Origin: DAIOEK01 sp964648485
Lineage (GTDB): Bacteria > Chloroflexota > Anaerolineae > Anaerolineales > Anaerolineaceae
Direction of reading: 5' to 3'
Assembly: GCA_964648485.1 (NCBI GenBank)
Contig: CAZYOF010000022.1
Location: 1 to 55,429 of the forward strand
DNA length: 55,429 bases
Below are positions 35,279-44,132 of the stretch, in pieces. The notes beneath the pieces were generated by a model. The model ran no database searches. It saw nothing but the letters and a program-made list of their open reading frames with translations, and had not been told where the DNA came from. Numbering within the stretch: the stretch's first letter is position 1; each line of letters opens with the position of its first letter. Position numbers and translations under genes: made by a program.

Positions 35279-35776
35279 ATGACACCTGACGTAAATATTA
35301 TCAAGAAAGATATCCGTAAGCTGGCAATTATCGCATCCAAAGGTTCACTGGATATGGCGTATCCGCCCCTGATTCTGGGGAATGCCGCTCGCATGAGCGG
35401 GATTGAAACCCATATTTTTTACACTTTCTGGGGTCTGGATATCATCACCAAAAAGAAGATGAATCATTTGAATGTTGCCACCATTGGTAATCCTTCCATG
35501 CATCCCTGGTTCCACATTCCTACCTGGCTGGGTTCCATCCCCGGCATGTCTGCAGCTGCAACCTGGATGATGAACAGGGAAATTGCCAAACTGGATTTTC
35601 CCCCGGTGGGAGAATTTGTTCAGCTTTTGCTGGATTCGGGCGCAAATATGTATGGCTGCAAGATGTCGATGGATATGATGAAACTGACCGAGGCAGATCT
35701 GGTGGAAGGCTGCCAGGTGCTGGGCGCGATGGAGTTTATGGAAATTTCAGAAGGCGCGCAATTACTGTTTATCTAA
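35279..35776 (+). CDS. DsrE2-like sulfurtransferase (DsrE/DsrF/DrsH family)
   Basis: A 165-residue DsrE2-type protein. The fold starts KLAIIASKGSLDMAYPPLILGNAARMSG. A hydrophobic insertion follows (about 78-98; WFHIPTWLGSIPGMSAAATWMM) that may touch the membrane, and the conserved sulfur-binding cysteine lies in YGCKMSMDMM (Cys127). A second Cys is at 145. DsrE2 proteins move sulfane sulfur onto TusA or DsrC-type carriers in sulfur oxidisers. AGGAAGG precedes the start. It is the last gene of the sulfur operon and is followed by a strong terminator. No tusA or hdr gene is in the window. Confidence 0.9.
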   Translation: MTPDVNIIKKDIRKLAIIASKGSLDMAYPPLILGNAARMSGIETHIFYTFWGLDIITKKKMNHLNVATIGNPSMHPWFHIPTWLGSIPGMSAAATWMMNREIAKLDFPPVGEFVQLLLDSGANMYGCKMSMDMMKLTEADLVEGCQVLGAMEFMEISEGAQLLFI

Positions 35777-35792
35777 TCTATTATTTGACCAA

Positions 35793-35822
35793 AAAACAGG
35801 CTGATGAAAATCAGCCTGTTTT
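35793..35822. terminator. Strong bidirectional terminator after the sulfur operon
   Basis: AAACAGGCTGA pairs with TCAGCCTGTTT around a 6-nt loop, followed by TTTCT and preceded by an A-run, so it works on both strands for the convergent genes ending at 35776 and 35842. Confidence 0.92.
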
Positions 35823-35841
35823 TCTATGCTTCTAATGATAT

Positions 35842-36669
35842 TCATGACTTTCGCTGCAACCGTTCCAGTCCCTGCGTGAACAAACCCAGTTGGGCAGCAG
35901 CCATCCAGACAAAGATCAAAGAGAAAAACAACCAGATCACAACCATAATCACAGGCAGTGCTTTCTGCAGCCAGGTGATCTGTGTGATGAGTGTATCCAC
36001 GATTGTCTTGTACTGCCCGATAACCTGCAATGCAGAATCAATATTGGTGTTGATTTTGTCCAGTTCAACCGCCAGGTTGTTAATGGTGGCAGGTAAACCG
36101 ATCATACTCTCGCTGGCGGTTTGCATATCTGTCTGGATGGTGGTTAACTGGTCCGGTAGATCCTTCATTCCCTCTGACATCTTTGAGACAGAGCCTTCGA
36201 GGGGGATTTCAGGTTCGTATGGCTCACTGCTCACAAATGGTATTTTGGATAAGAATCCCAGGGTGCTATCTACAATCTTCGCAGTCGATTGCAGTGTCGT
36301 CAGCGCATTCTGCATATCATGGATGGCTTTGGTGAGATTGTTACCTACCAGGTCTGATACACTCTCCACGATGGGGGTGGTTTTATCCAGCGTATCTGCC
36401 ACCTGGTGGATGATATCGCTCACCAGGGTCAGGTTGTCAGATGCTGCGTTCAGAGAATCATCTGCTACAACCAGTAAAGAACTGGTGGCGGTTAATACAT
36501 CCAGTCCACTGCTCAACAGGGTGTCGGTAGTTTTGGTAACCACCGGTTTAAATGACCAAAGCACAATCAATCCAGCCAGGCTGAGTATCCAGCCGAATAT
36601 GGCTGCGCCGATCAAAATTTTTCCAACTACCCGGCTGGTTTCAAGACGATGAATGAATTTTTTCATCAT
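35842..36669 (-). CDS. Membrane protein with a long helical periplasmic domain
   Basis: A 275-residue protein with one membrane helix near each end (about 18-40 and 237-261). In between are some 195 residues rich in Leu, Val, Ser, Thr and Asp with heptad-like spacing (SDNLTLVSDIIHQVADTLDK; IQTDMQTASESMIG). This recalls chemoreceptor-ligand, apolipoprotein or MlaD-tail type helices. The C-terminus is short and basic (LERLQRKS). GGAGGG lies 5 nt upstream of the start. No known family is recognised. A scaffold or membrane-remodelling role is possible, but it is only a guess from shape. Confidence 0.72.
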   Translation of the reverse strand: MMKKFIHRLETSRVVGKILIGAAIFGWILSLAGLIVLWSFKPVVTKTTDTLLSSGLDVLTATSSLLVVADDSLNAASDNLTLVSDIIHQVADTLDKTTPIVESVSDLVGNNLTKAIHDMQNALTTLQSTAKIVDSTLGFLSKIPFVSSEPYEPEIPLEGSVSKMSEGMKDLPDQLTTIQTDMQTASESMIGLPATINNLAVELDKINTNIDSALQVIGQYKTIVDTLITQITWLQKALPVIMVVIWLFFSLIFVWMAAAQLGLFTQGLERLQRKS

Positions 36670-36752
36670 GGTTCCCTCCTTCTGGGGTTGCCAGTGGATT
36701 TGTATTAATTATAGGATTGATAAGTTCAATGGTGTTTTACCCGCGCCAGATG

Positions 36753-37700
36753 CTACCTGCCTTCGGCAAACACATCCACCTGGTCGATGCGGGGACCGGT
36801 TGAGTAAACCTCTCCACGGAAGGGGAATCTACCGCTGGGTTGAATGGGTTCTGTCAACTCCAGCTTGCGGATACCGGCTGGCAGATCACCCTGATAAGCG
36901 CTGATGATGACCGCTGGCAAAATGGCTGTCCCCCCCGGATTGATGATTTCGCCTTCAACAGTCGCCCATAACCCATCTGTATCGATATTAATAGAAAGGT
37001 TTTCAACGATCAGAGGTACGACGTTCACCTGTTCTGCGGTAAACGCGCTGACCAGTGAGAAATCCGCCTGAAATGGGTACGGGATGGGTCCCTTAAAGAA
37101 TGCAATCAATGGTATCCGTTCACCTGCTGGCAGGCGGTCTGCCAGACCGGCGGGTGTCTTGCTGTAAACCTGGTCTCCTGCTGCCAGCCTGAATTCTCCA
37201 GAAAGGTAATAGACATCATGGCTTTGCTGGTTGCTGATGTTCACCAGGCACCAGAGATCTTTTTCAACGGTGGGGTAACAGCGGACAGGGGATATCGAAA
37301 GCGTCACCGGTGTTGGTGTGTACAGGATAGGTGATGGGGTATCCACCGGAGGTGGAATGATCAGCTCGGCACCCTCTTTTAGAAAATTGAGGTCCACGCC
37401 GGGATTGGCTGCCTGCAGCATGGGCAGGGTTACCTTGAACCGGGCTGCGATACTCCAACCCAATTCATCTTTCTTTACAGAATACACGTGGATGGTTGGC
37501 GTGGGGGTGGGAATTTCACCATTGTTGGCATTCCCTTGAGACGTGGGGGTTAAAGTTTTACTGGGCAGGGGCGATAATGTTACTGCTGGTTTGGGAGAAG
37601 GCGTTGATTCTGGCAAAGTTATTGCATTACATCCATTGAACAAAATAAAGAAAAGCGATGCAATTCCGGCCAGAATCAGGGTCTTTCCTTCTGATTTCAT
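36753..37700 (-). CDS. LysM-domain lipoprotein
   Basis: A 315-residue lipoprotein. Lipobox FNGC gives Cys24 as the mature end. A Pro/Thr/Ser linker (about 30-68) typical of Chloroflexota surface proteins follows, then one LysM domain (about 70-115; YSVKKDELGWSIAARFKVTLPMLQAANPG) that binds glycan chains. A second Pro-rich linker leads to a C-terminal beta domain (about 140-315) of FxLYD or DUF-type character (VRCYPTVEKDLWCLVNISNQ; VEGEIINPGGTAIL). The ATG at 37700 is 6 nt after an extended -10 element and has no Shine-Dalgarno, so the mRNA is predicted leaderless. It is divergent from the TPR gene. Confidence 0.82.
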   Translation of the reverse strand: MKSEGKTLILAGIASLFFILFNGCNAITLPESTPSPKPAVTLSPLPSKTLTPTSQGNANNGEIPTPTPTIHVYSVKKDELGWSIAARFKVTLPMLQAANPGVDLNFLKEGAELIIPPPVDTPSPILYTPTPVTLSISPVRCYPTVEKDLWCLVNISNQQSHDVYYLSGEFRLAAGDQVYSKTPAGLADRLPAGERIPLIAFFKGPIPYPFQADFSLVSAFTAEQVNVVPLIVENLSINIDTDGLWATVEGEIINPGGTAILPAVIISAYQGDLPAGIRKLELTEPIQPSGRFPFRGEVYSTGPRIDQVDVFAEGR

Positions 37701-37706
37701 GGAAGA

Positions 37707-37752
37707 ATTATACCAGAGCACGCTTGCGATAGGATTTAGCATCTGCTACACT
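37707..37752. promoter_or_regulatory. Divergent pair of extended -10 promoters, both leaderless
   Basis: Only 59 nt lie between the two start codons. Minus strand: TGGTATAAT, 6 nt, ATG (37700). Plus strand: TGCTACACT (37744-37752), 7 nt, ATG (37760). Both predict transcription starting at the start codon. Confidence 0.65.
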
Positions 37753-37759
37753 AAATACT

Positions 37760-39523
37760 ATGCCCGATGATCCCCTTCTGGAACAGGCGCTGGCTGCGAT
37801 CCGTCAACAGGACCGCAGAAAAGCGCGTGAACTGCTTACCCGGCTGGTCAAGGCGGACCCGAAAAATCCGCGTTACTGGCTGTGGCTGAGTACTGTTGTA
37901 GAGACATCAAAAGAAGCTATATTTTGTTTGCAGGAAACTCTGAAATACGACCCCAATAATCAAACTGCAAAACACAGCTTGATCAGTTATGGGGTAATGA
38001 AAGCGGAAAGAAATACCGGAGAGAATCCATTTCAGAAAAAGCTGGATTGGACAGGGGAAGTGACCCGCCGGTTGATTCCCCCGCCGCCCCCGAAACCCGA
38101 AAAGAAACCCCGCAAAAAGCGCCCATTGGGTGTGATTTTCGGCTCTGCGGGATTAATTCTCCTCGTCATCCTGGGTGTCTGGTTGGTTTTGCCCCATCTT
38201 TCCCGTAAACCGAAAGAAACAATCATCATCTCGCGCCCCACCGCCAAAGCAACGGCTACCTACCTGCCTACCAATACACCGGTTGGTTTCAAACCTTCAC
38301 CCACTCCGCGCGGGCAGATCAACCTGGAATCGCTCCTTGAAGCCACTTACACACCCACACCCATCTATGTGAACACGCCCCACCCGAGTGAAGCGTATCT
38401 GCTAGCGATGCGCGCTTATGAACGGGGTGATCTGGGTGCGTTCAAGGAATACCTGGAGCAGGTACTGGCGGCAGAGCCGAATTCTGCCGATATCTATTAC
38501 CTGCTGGGTGAAGCGGAGCGCAAAAACGGAAATCTCAACCAGGCGTTGGTCTATCTGGAAAAAGCCATGGCAGTGGATAAGAAGTTTGCACCCGCCATTG
38601 TCTCGCATGCCGAAATCGTGCTGGAGACTGACCCGAAAAAAGACCTCACCAGAAATCTCGACGCGGCGGTGGATGCCGACCCGGGTTATGTGATGGCTTA
38701 CATCCGCCGTGGTGAGTATCATCTGATGAAGGATAGGTTTGATCAGGCAATTCAGGATTTTAATACCGCCATTGAGCTCAATCCCGAATCTCCGTTGGCG
38801 TATCTGGGTCTGGCGAAACTACATCTTACCCGTGATGAGCCTGAAAAATCGCTGGAATACGCGCAGAAAGCCTATGATCTCGATAAAACCATGCTGGATG
38901 TGTACCTGGTTCTCGGCGCAGCCTATATAGCTACCGGGCAGGGTGAGAAATCCATCGAGCCGCTCGAAACATACCTGTCATTCAAGCCATATGATGCTGC
39001 GGCGTATGAACTTGTAGGGAAAGCATACTGGGCGGCTGGCGAAGATACCAAGGCGATCGAAATTCTTGAACGGTCCATGAACCTCAGCTCCAGCAGCTTC
39101 GATGTCTATTACATCCGTGGCGTGACGAATCTCAAATTGGGTAAGTATATGGATGCCCTGACCGATTTGAACAAAGCTCTGGCAATTAACGATAAAAGCT
39201 ACGAGGCTGTATTTCAGCGAGGTATGGCATACCATTATCTGAAACGGTATCATGACTCTTATAATCAGTTCCTGCGGGCAGAAGACCTGTCTACAACCAG
39301 TAAGCAGAAGGTGGAAGCGATCTATCAGCAAGCAAAAACTGCAGCGACTGGCAAGTTAGATGGTTTTGCCCGGACTGCCTGGAAAAAACTGCTGGCTTTA
39401 CCTGAAAGTGATGTGCCTGCGGTATGGATTCAGGAAGCCAATTTCTATCTCTATCCCTGCAAGGGTGACCAGTGCCTCGCGCTCACAGCAACGGCTGAAG
39501 CCAAAGGAACCGCTGCGCCATAA
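37760..39523 (+). CDS. Membrane-anchored tetratricopeptide repeat protein
   Basis: A 587-residue protein. A short cytoplasmic TPR module (1-75), a basic Pro-rich stretch (PPPPPKPEKKPRKKRP) and one membrane helix (about 125-146) come first. A Thr-Pro linker (about 160-205) follows, then about ten TPR units outside the membrane (about 210-560; for example DRFDQAIQDFNTAIELNPESPLAYL). It ends with a short tail holding two cysteines (CKGDQC). TPR arrays bind partner proteins, so it is probably a scaffold across the membrane. Predicted leaderless start; divergent from the LysM lipoprotein, which may be a partner. Confidence 0.85.
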   Translation: MPDDPLLEQALAAIRQQDRRKARELLTRLVKADPKNPRYWLWLSTVVETSKEAIFCLQETLKYDPNNQTAKHSLISYGVMKAERNTGENPFQKKLDWTGEVTRRLIPPPPPKPEKKPRKKRPLGVIFGSAGLILLVILGVWLVLPHLSRKPKETIIISRPTAKATATYLPTNTPVGFKPSPTPRGQINLESLLEATYTPTPIYVNTPHPSEAYLLAMRAYERGDLGAFKEYLEQVLAAEPNSADIYYLLGEAERKNGNLNQALVYLEKAMAVDKKFAPAIVSHAEIVLETDPKKDLTRNLDAAVDADPGYVMAYIRRGEYHLMKDRFDQAIQDFNTAIELNPESPLAYLGLAKLHLTRDEPEKSLEYAQKAYDLDKTMLDVYLVLGAAYIATGQGEKSIEPLETYLSFKPYDAAAYELVGKAYWAAGEDTKAIEILERSMNLSSSSFDVYYIRGVTNLKLGKYMDALTDLNKALAINDKSYEAVFQRGMAYHYLKRYHDSYNQFLRAEDLSTTSKQKVEAIYQQAKTAATGKLDGFARTAWKKLLALPESDVPAVWIQEANFYLYPCKGDQCLALTATAEAKGTAAP

Positions 39524-39576
39524 TGCACCCGTTTGCGCTATAATCGAATTCCATTTTATAAAATATGAGGTGACAC

Positions 39577-40365
39577 ATGCGGAATGAAGAAGGTCTTGCC
39601 TTCCATTTGCATATTAAAGAAGGGGATGTAGGCAGGTATGTTTTACTACCGGGAGACCCGGCTCGCTGCGAGAAAATAGCTGCTTATTTTGATGATGCCC
39701 ATTTTGTTGCCGCCAACCGCGAATATACGACCTGGACCGGTACTCTGATGGGCGAAAAAGTCTCGGTGGTTTCGACGGGGATAGGCTGCCCTTCAACTGC
39801 GATTGCCGTGGAAGAATTGATCGATGTAGGTGCCGACACCTTCATCCGTGTAGGCAGCTCAGGCGCCATGCAGCCGAACGTACGCATGGGCGATGTAGCC
39901 ATCGTGACAGCTGCCATCCGGGATGAAGGCACTACCAGTCATTACCTTCCCATGGAGTTCCCTGCGGTGGCGGATGTGGATATTGTTCAGGCGCTGCGGT
40001 CTGCTGCAGAAGATCTCAGGCTCAATTATCATCTGGGAATCTCGCAGTGCAAAGATTCTTTCTATGGTGAAGTGGAACGAACCCGAATGCCGATGGCAGA
40101 TCACCTGGAAGCTCGCTGGAAAGCCTGGGTGGCAGGTGGAGCGATTTGCTCTGAAATGGAATCGGCTGTCCTGTTTGTGCTGGCTTCGCTCTACCGCAAA
40201 CGTGCCGGCGGTACCATGCTGATTATCAACAATGCAGACCTGGCAGAACTTTCAGAAGATGATGCTGCGAAACAGATGGCAGAGTTTGATCCCGATCGCG
40301 TTATCCGCGTGGCTGTCGAAGGGCTGCGCCGGCTGATCCACCTGGATAAAAAAACCTCCAAATAA
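39577..40365 (+). CDS. Uridine phosphorylase-type nucleoside phosphorylase
   Basis: A 262-residue enzyme of the PNP/UDP family that splits a nucleoside with phosphate. Phosphate-site blocks LLPGDPARC (25-33) and VGSSGAMQ, substrate-site ICSEMESAVLF (about 188-198) with the catalytic Glu-Met-Glu, and NREYTTWTG are present. The CKDSFYGE region fits uridine-type specificity. TATAAT at 39539-39544 lies about 33 nt upstream and GAGGTG precedes the ATG, so it has a normal leader. It stands alone, so the role is probably nucleoside salvage. Confidence 0.9.
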   Translation: MRNEEGLAFHLHIKEGDVGRYVLLPGDPARCEKIAAYFDDAHFVAANREYTTWTGTLMGEKVSVVSTGIGCPSTAIAVEELIDVGADTFIRVGSSGAMQPNVRMGDVAIVTAAIRDEGTTSHYLPMEFPAVADVDIVQALRSAAEDLRLNYHLGISQCKDSFYGEVERTRMPMADHLEARWKAWVAGGAICSEMESAVLFVLASLYRKRAGGTMLIINNADLAELSEDDAAKQMAEFDPDRVIRVAVEGLRRLIHLDKKTSK

Positions 40366-40387
40366 ACCATATCAGGTCGGAGCAGGA

Positions 40388-41173
40388 TTGTCGATCATCG
40401 CCGAACGCCAGGGATTTCAGGGAATTCTGTTTAACCTACTCTTCATCGCCTACCTGTGGCTGTTCCAGCCGCAGGTGACACAGAAGATGACCCTGGTTGC
40501 CAAACACGGCGGGCAGGACCCGATACTGGGATGGGTGTTGATCATTGCCAGTGTGTTCGAAACAGCAGGTTTTTTCCTCAAGGCTCCCCGCCTGAAACAG
40601 CGCATCGCCGAAAACCCGGATAACGATAAAAATTGGATCTTAATTGGCTGGGCGGTCTGGATTCCCCATATTGCTCTAAGTATATTTATCTTCATTATTA
40701 TTCTGCAATCCTTCGGGATACCAATTCAAGCTGGACTGGCGTACCCCGATTACGTAGTCTTTATCTTTTTTGGGATACTCGTAAAAGAATTTTTCCTGCT
40801 GTATGGAATTTATTGGTTAGATAACCAGTTTGGCAGCAGGAAAAATAACAGAAAAGCGCTCCCGTCGGATCTAACGATTGTGATGCGTTCCTGGTTGGGT
40901 GACATATTAATTTTTCCGTTCAGTGTGCTGGCATTTACAGCTTTCTGGGAATTATTTGTTTCTGGAATCCCTTTTACCTGGGAATATATATTCGATGGTA
41001 TCGTAGAAACGCTCTCTGCCGCCATGCTGTTTTTGTTTGCTTATGCAACCTCCCACAGCATTTACATCATCGAAGAATGGGCGCTTACCCGTACTCGCAA
41101 GCAACAAATCTTATTGGCAGGTACAACCCTGCTTTCCCTGGCGATTGCCCTGTGGAATATCCCGCATGTGTGA
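40388..41173 (+). CDS. Polytopic membrane protein, unknown function
   Basis: A 261-residue protein with about seven hydrophobic segments and a central basic loop (NQFGSRKNNRKALPSD, about 145-160). The predicted start is TTG, preceded by CGGAGCAGG at a good distance; no nearer ATG is available without losing the first membrane helix. It lies 22 nt after the nucleoside phosphorylase gene and may share its transcript. No family recognised. Confidence 0.68.
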   Translation: MSIIAERQGFQGILFNLLFIAYLWLFQPQVTQKMTLVAKHGGQDPILGWVLIIASVFETAGFFLKAPRLKQRIAENPDNDKNWILIGWAVWIPHIALSIFIFIIILQSFGIPIQAGLAYPDYVVFIFFGILVKEFFLLYGIYWLDNQFGSRKNNRKALPSDLTIVMRSWLGDILIFPFSVLAFTAFWELFVSGIPFTWEYIFDGIVETLSAAMLFLFAYATSHSIYIIEEWALTRTRKQQILLAGTTLLSLAIALWNIPHV

Positions 41174-41240
41174 ATAACCAGTCCCTTTACGGTTTCGATG
41201 AAATATTCACCTGCATCGATTAAAATAGTAACATAATCTT

Positions 41241-42923
41241 ATGGAAAATCTGACCCGCGACCAACTCGAAGCCAGGTTCCTGGCACTGCATCAGGCAAGC
41301 CTGTCGCTGGTGCGTGAGACCTCTCTGGATATCCTCCTTCATCGTATCGCCGAACTGGCATGCAAGCAGGTGGATGCCACTTACGCAGCTGTGGGAGTGA
41401 TCAACGCCCAGGGCGGATTGGAAAAATTCATCCCGGTGGGGTTGACGCAGGCGGAGATTGATAAGATGGAGCACCCGCCCGCCGGGTTGGGGCTGATCGG
41501 GCAATTGATGCACGCCACCCACCCGTTGCGTTTGAAAGACATACTCTCATACCCCAACTCCGTGGGATATCCTCCGCACCACCCGGTCATGAAATCTTTC
41601 CTCGGGGTGCCCATTCGCCAGGGGGATGTTTCGCTTGGGCAGATTTACCTGACGGATAAGAAAACCGCTCCCGAGTTTACCGAAGAAGATGAGCAGGTCA
41701 TTCAAATGATGGCGGGCTATGCTGCCATTGCCATCAGCAATGCCCGTCTTTATCAGGAGTTAAATAACCGCGACAAAGCCCTTACCCGCCGCAACCAGGA
41801 TCTTGCCCTGCTCAATGATCTGGCATCCACACTTGCCTCGTCGTTGGATACCGAAGATATCTTGCGCACTGCCCTCAACCGGGTGATGGAAAATCCACAG
41901 ATAGCCACCACTGAAATATTCCTCAGCAACGAAACCACGCATCAGCTTCAGCTCGTGCACCATCGCGGCGAATTGGAAGGCAACCTGTGGATTCGTGATT
42001 CTTTCGATCCGGGTGAAGGTCCCATTGGGATCACCGCCACCACAGGCACCGCCATTGTGAGTGATGTACCCGGTGAGTATGGACGTTACCTCAAACCGGA
42101 TGCCAAGATGGCGGACCTGGCTCAATTTGCCTGTTTCCCCCTCACCGGTCGGCGTGGATCGCTGGGTGTGCTCTGCCTGCTGACCGTTCCGTATAAAACC
42201 CTGGATGAGCATGAGGTTCAGCTTTTCAGCGCCATTGGCGCCTGGGTGGGTACTGCCATTGAGAACGTGCGCCTGTACAATCAGGGCTTGAAAATAGCCA
42301 TCCTCGAAGAGCGCGAACGGATTGGCATGGACCTGCACGACGGCGTCATCCAATCCATCTACGCGGTGGGATTGGCGCTCGAACATGCCCGCCTGCTTCT
42401 GCCCACCGATCAGGAAAAAGCAGAGAGCCGCATCAACCAGGCAATCGCCGATTTAAACCACACCATCCGCGATATCCGCTCCTATATTTTAGATCTGCGT
42501 CCGCGCCAGATGAGTGAAGAGAATCTCATGGATGGGCTGCATCATCTGGCAGCGGAGTTTAAGAAAAACACCATGCTGGATGTGATCCTGGATGGTCCGG
42601 ATGATGGTCTGCCGGCACTGCCCCAGACGCACGCGGTTGCCCTGTTCCATATCTGTCAGGAAGCACTCTCCAATATTGCCAAGCACGCCCGCGCCACCCA
42701 GGTAAAGGTGACCATCAGGCGCGCTGCAGACCGGGTGCTGCTCGAGGTGCACGATAACGGCACTGGTTTTGACCAGTCGCATACTTCCCTCACCCTCGGG
42801 CATGGATTAGCCAACATGAACACGCGCGCCCGCAATGTGGGCGGCGAGGTGGAGATTAGCTCTGAACCGGAAGAAGGTACCACCATCCTCGCCTGGGTTC
42901 CCTGGAAGGATGGAATGTCATAA
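41241..42923 (+). CDS. Soluble sensor histidine kinase with two GAF domains (NarL type)
   Basis: A 560-residue kinase without membrane segments. GAF 1 (about 20-170) and GAF 2 (about 195-350), HisKA_3 with phospho-acceptor in MDLHDGVIQSIYAVGLALEHA (about residue 367), and HATPase with DNGTGFD and GHGLANMNTRA. It resembles DevS/NreB-type cytosolic sensors of gases, redox or small ligands. Ser/Gly context is GAF-like, but no heme-binding His can be assigned with confidence. No response regulator is adjacent. The start has no Shine-Dalgarno and lies close to weak -10-like sequences. It opens a GC-rich, compact cluster of methyltransferase genes. Confidence 0.9.
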   Translation: MENLTRDQLEARFLALHQASLSLVRETSLDILLHRIAELACKQVDATYAAVGVINAQGGLEKFIPVGLTQAEIDKMEHPPAGLGLIGQLMHATHPLRLKDILSYPNSVGYPPHHPVMKSFLGVPIRQGDVSLGQIYLTDKKTAPEFTEEDEQVIQMMAGYAAIAISNARLYQELNNRDKALTRRNQDLALLNDLASTLASSLDTEDILRTALNRVMENPQIATTEIFLSNETTHQLQLVHHRGELEGNLWIRDSFDPGEGPIGITATTGTAIVSDVPGEYGRYLKPDAKMADLAQFACFPLTGRRGSLGVLCLLTVPYKTLDEHEVQLFSAIGAWVGTAIENVRLYNQGLKIAILEERERIGMDLHDGVIQSIYAVGLALEHARLLLPTDQEKAESRINQAIADLNHTIRDIRSYILDLRPRQMSEENLMDGLHHLAAEFKKNTMLDVILDGPDDGLPALPQTHAVALFHICQEALSNIAKHARATQVKVTIRRAADRVLLEVHDNGTGFDQSHTSLTLGHGLANMNTRARNVGGEVEISSEPEEGTTILAWVPWKDGMS

Positions 42924-42927
42924 CCGC

Positions 42928-43632
42928 ATGCCGCCGCTGACTGATATCCCCCGCGAACAATTTGTTAAACAAGAATTCACCAGCATCGCCCGCCGCTACG
43001 AGTTGATGAATCAGATCATGACTTTTGGTTTGGTCAACGGCTGGCGCCGCCTGGCAATCTCCATGCTTAATATCCAGCCCGGTAACACCGTGTTGGATCT
43101 GGGCGCCGGGGGCGGGCAGCTCACCCAACTGGCAGCCACAGCGCACCCCGCTGCGCGCTTCTTTCCATCTGACCTCACCATGGGCATGATACGGGTAGGC
43201 GCGCAGACCGGGCTGCCTTTCTCTGCGGTGGATGCGCTCGCGCTCCCCTACGAGGATTCTTCGGTAGACCGGGTTATCTGCGCCTTTTTGCTGCGCAACC
43301 TGGATGATTACCTTCCTGCCCTGAAAGAGATATTGCGGGTCTTGAAGCCGGGCGGTATATTCGTCAGTCTGGATACCACCCCACCCGCGCTGGCTCTCCT
43401 CCGCCCGATCATCCGCCTCTACATGCGCCTCGCCATTCCCCTGGTTGGCGCGCTGGTTACCGGCAGATTCAGTGCCTACGATTACCTCATCCGCTCCACC
43501 GAAAGCTTTACCCCGGCTCCCCTGCTGGTTGACCATCTGCTGCAGGCGGGGTTTAATAAGGCGGAATACAGGTTGATGCTGTTTGGCACTGCCGCCATCC
43601 ACAAAGCGGTTAAAAAGGAAGAAACAAAATGA
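42928..43632 (+). CDS. UbiE/MenG-like class I methyltransferase
   Basis: About 234 residues (ATG at 42928; an in-frame ATG at 42910 overlapping the kinase gene is possible). Motif I LDLGAGGGQLTQLA, motif II PYEDSSVDRVICAF and post-motif LRVLKPGGIFVSLDTTP are typical of the UbiE family. The N-terminal FTSIARRYELMNQIMTFG block is close to the demethylmenaquinone methyltransferase start. It may complete menaquinone or modify another lipid; the C-terminal half (LLRPIIRLYMRLAIPLVGALVTG) is hydrophobic and could touch the membrane. It follows the kinase gene directly and overlaps the next gene by 4 nt. Confidence 0.85.
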   Translation: MPPLTDIPREQFVKQEFTSIARRYELMNQIMTFGLVNGWRRLAISMLNIQPGNTVLDLGAGGGQLTQLAATAHPAARFFPSDLTMGMIRVGAQTGLPFSAVDALALPYEDSSVDRVICAFLLRNLDDYLPALKEILRVLKPGGIFVSLDTTPPALALLRPIIRLYMRLAIPLVGALVTGRFSAYDYLIRSTESFTPAPLLVDHLLQAGFNKAEYRLMLFGTAAIHKAVKKEETK

Positions 43633-44132
43633 ACGATTCAACGGCGCAGGGATTATCCGCCTCCGCCCAGCGGGTTCAACAGGTGTTATTTAATTTGGGC
43701 GTGGATGTGAAAGTGGTCGAGATGCCCTCCTCCACCCGCACCGCCGAAGAAGCTGCCAGCGCGGTAGGCTGCCACGTGGGGCAGATTGTGAAATCGCTGG
43801 TATTTCGTGCCCGCAGTTCCGGCAAAGCGGTGCTGGTGCTAGCCAGCGGGCTCAACCGGGTGGATGTTGCCCGGGTGGGCGCTGCCCTGGGTGAGCCCAT
43901 CAACCGCGCCGACGCGGATTTTGCCCGCGAGCAGACCGGCTTCGCCATCGGCGGTATTCCCCCAGTCGCGCACAGCCAACCGCTGGTGACCTTTATGGAT
44001 GAAGACCTGCTGCAATATGATGAGGTCTGGGCGGCTGCCGGTACACCACACGCCGTGTTTCCCATCCAGCCGGGCAGGCTGGCTGAAATCTCTAACGCCC
44101 GGGTTCTTGCAGTCAGGCAGGAGAAGGTATAA
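43629..44132 (+). CDS. YbaK/ProX-type aminoacyl-tRNA deacylase
   Basis: A 167-residue trans-editing protein of the YbaK/EbsC/ProXp family, which hydrolyses mischarged tRNA such as Cys-tRNA(Pro) or Ala-tRNA(Pro). Typical blocks are STRTAEEAASAVGCHVGQIVKSLVFR (with the catalytic-site Lys), LASGLNRVD, GFAIGGIPPVAH and MDEDLLQYDEVWAAAGTPHAVF. It overlaps the upstream methyltransferase by 4 nt (ATGA type) and abuts the next gene, so all are one operon. Confidence 0.92.
   Translation: MNDSTAQGLSASAQRVQQVLFNLGVDVKVVEMPSSTRTAEEAASAVGCHVGQIVKSLVFRARSSGKAVLVLASGLNRVDVARVGAALGEPINRADADFAREQTGFAIGGIPPVAHSQPLVTFMDEDLLQYDEVWAAAGTPHAVFPIQPGRLAEISNARVLAVRQEKV

Noticed and set aside
35804..36652. 282-codon frame antisense to the helical membrane protein
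   Set aside because: The minus-strand gene has a Shine-Dalgarno site, two membrane helices and a clear start; the plus frame overlaps the terminator and shows no domain.
42856..43641. 261-codon frame antisense to the UbiE-like methyltransferase
   Set aside because: High GC content opens shadow frames here; the plus-strand protein has full SAM motifs.
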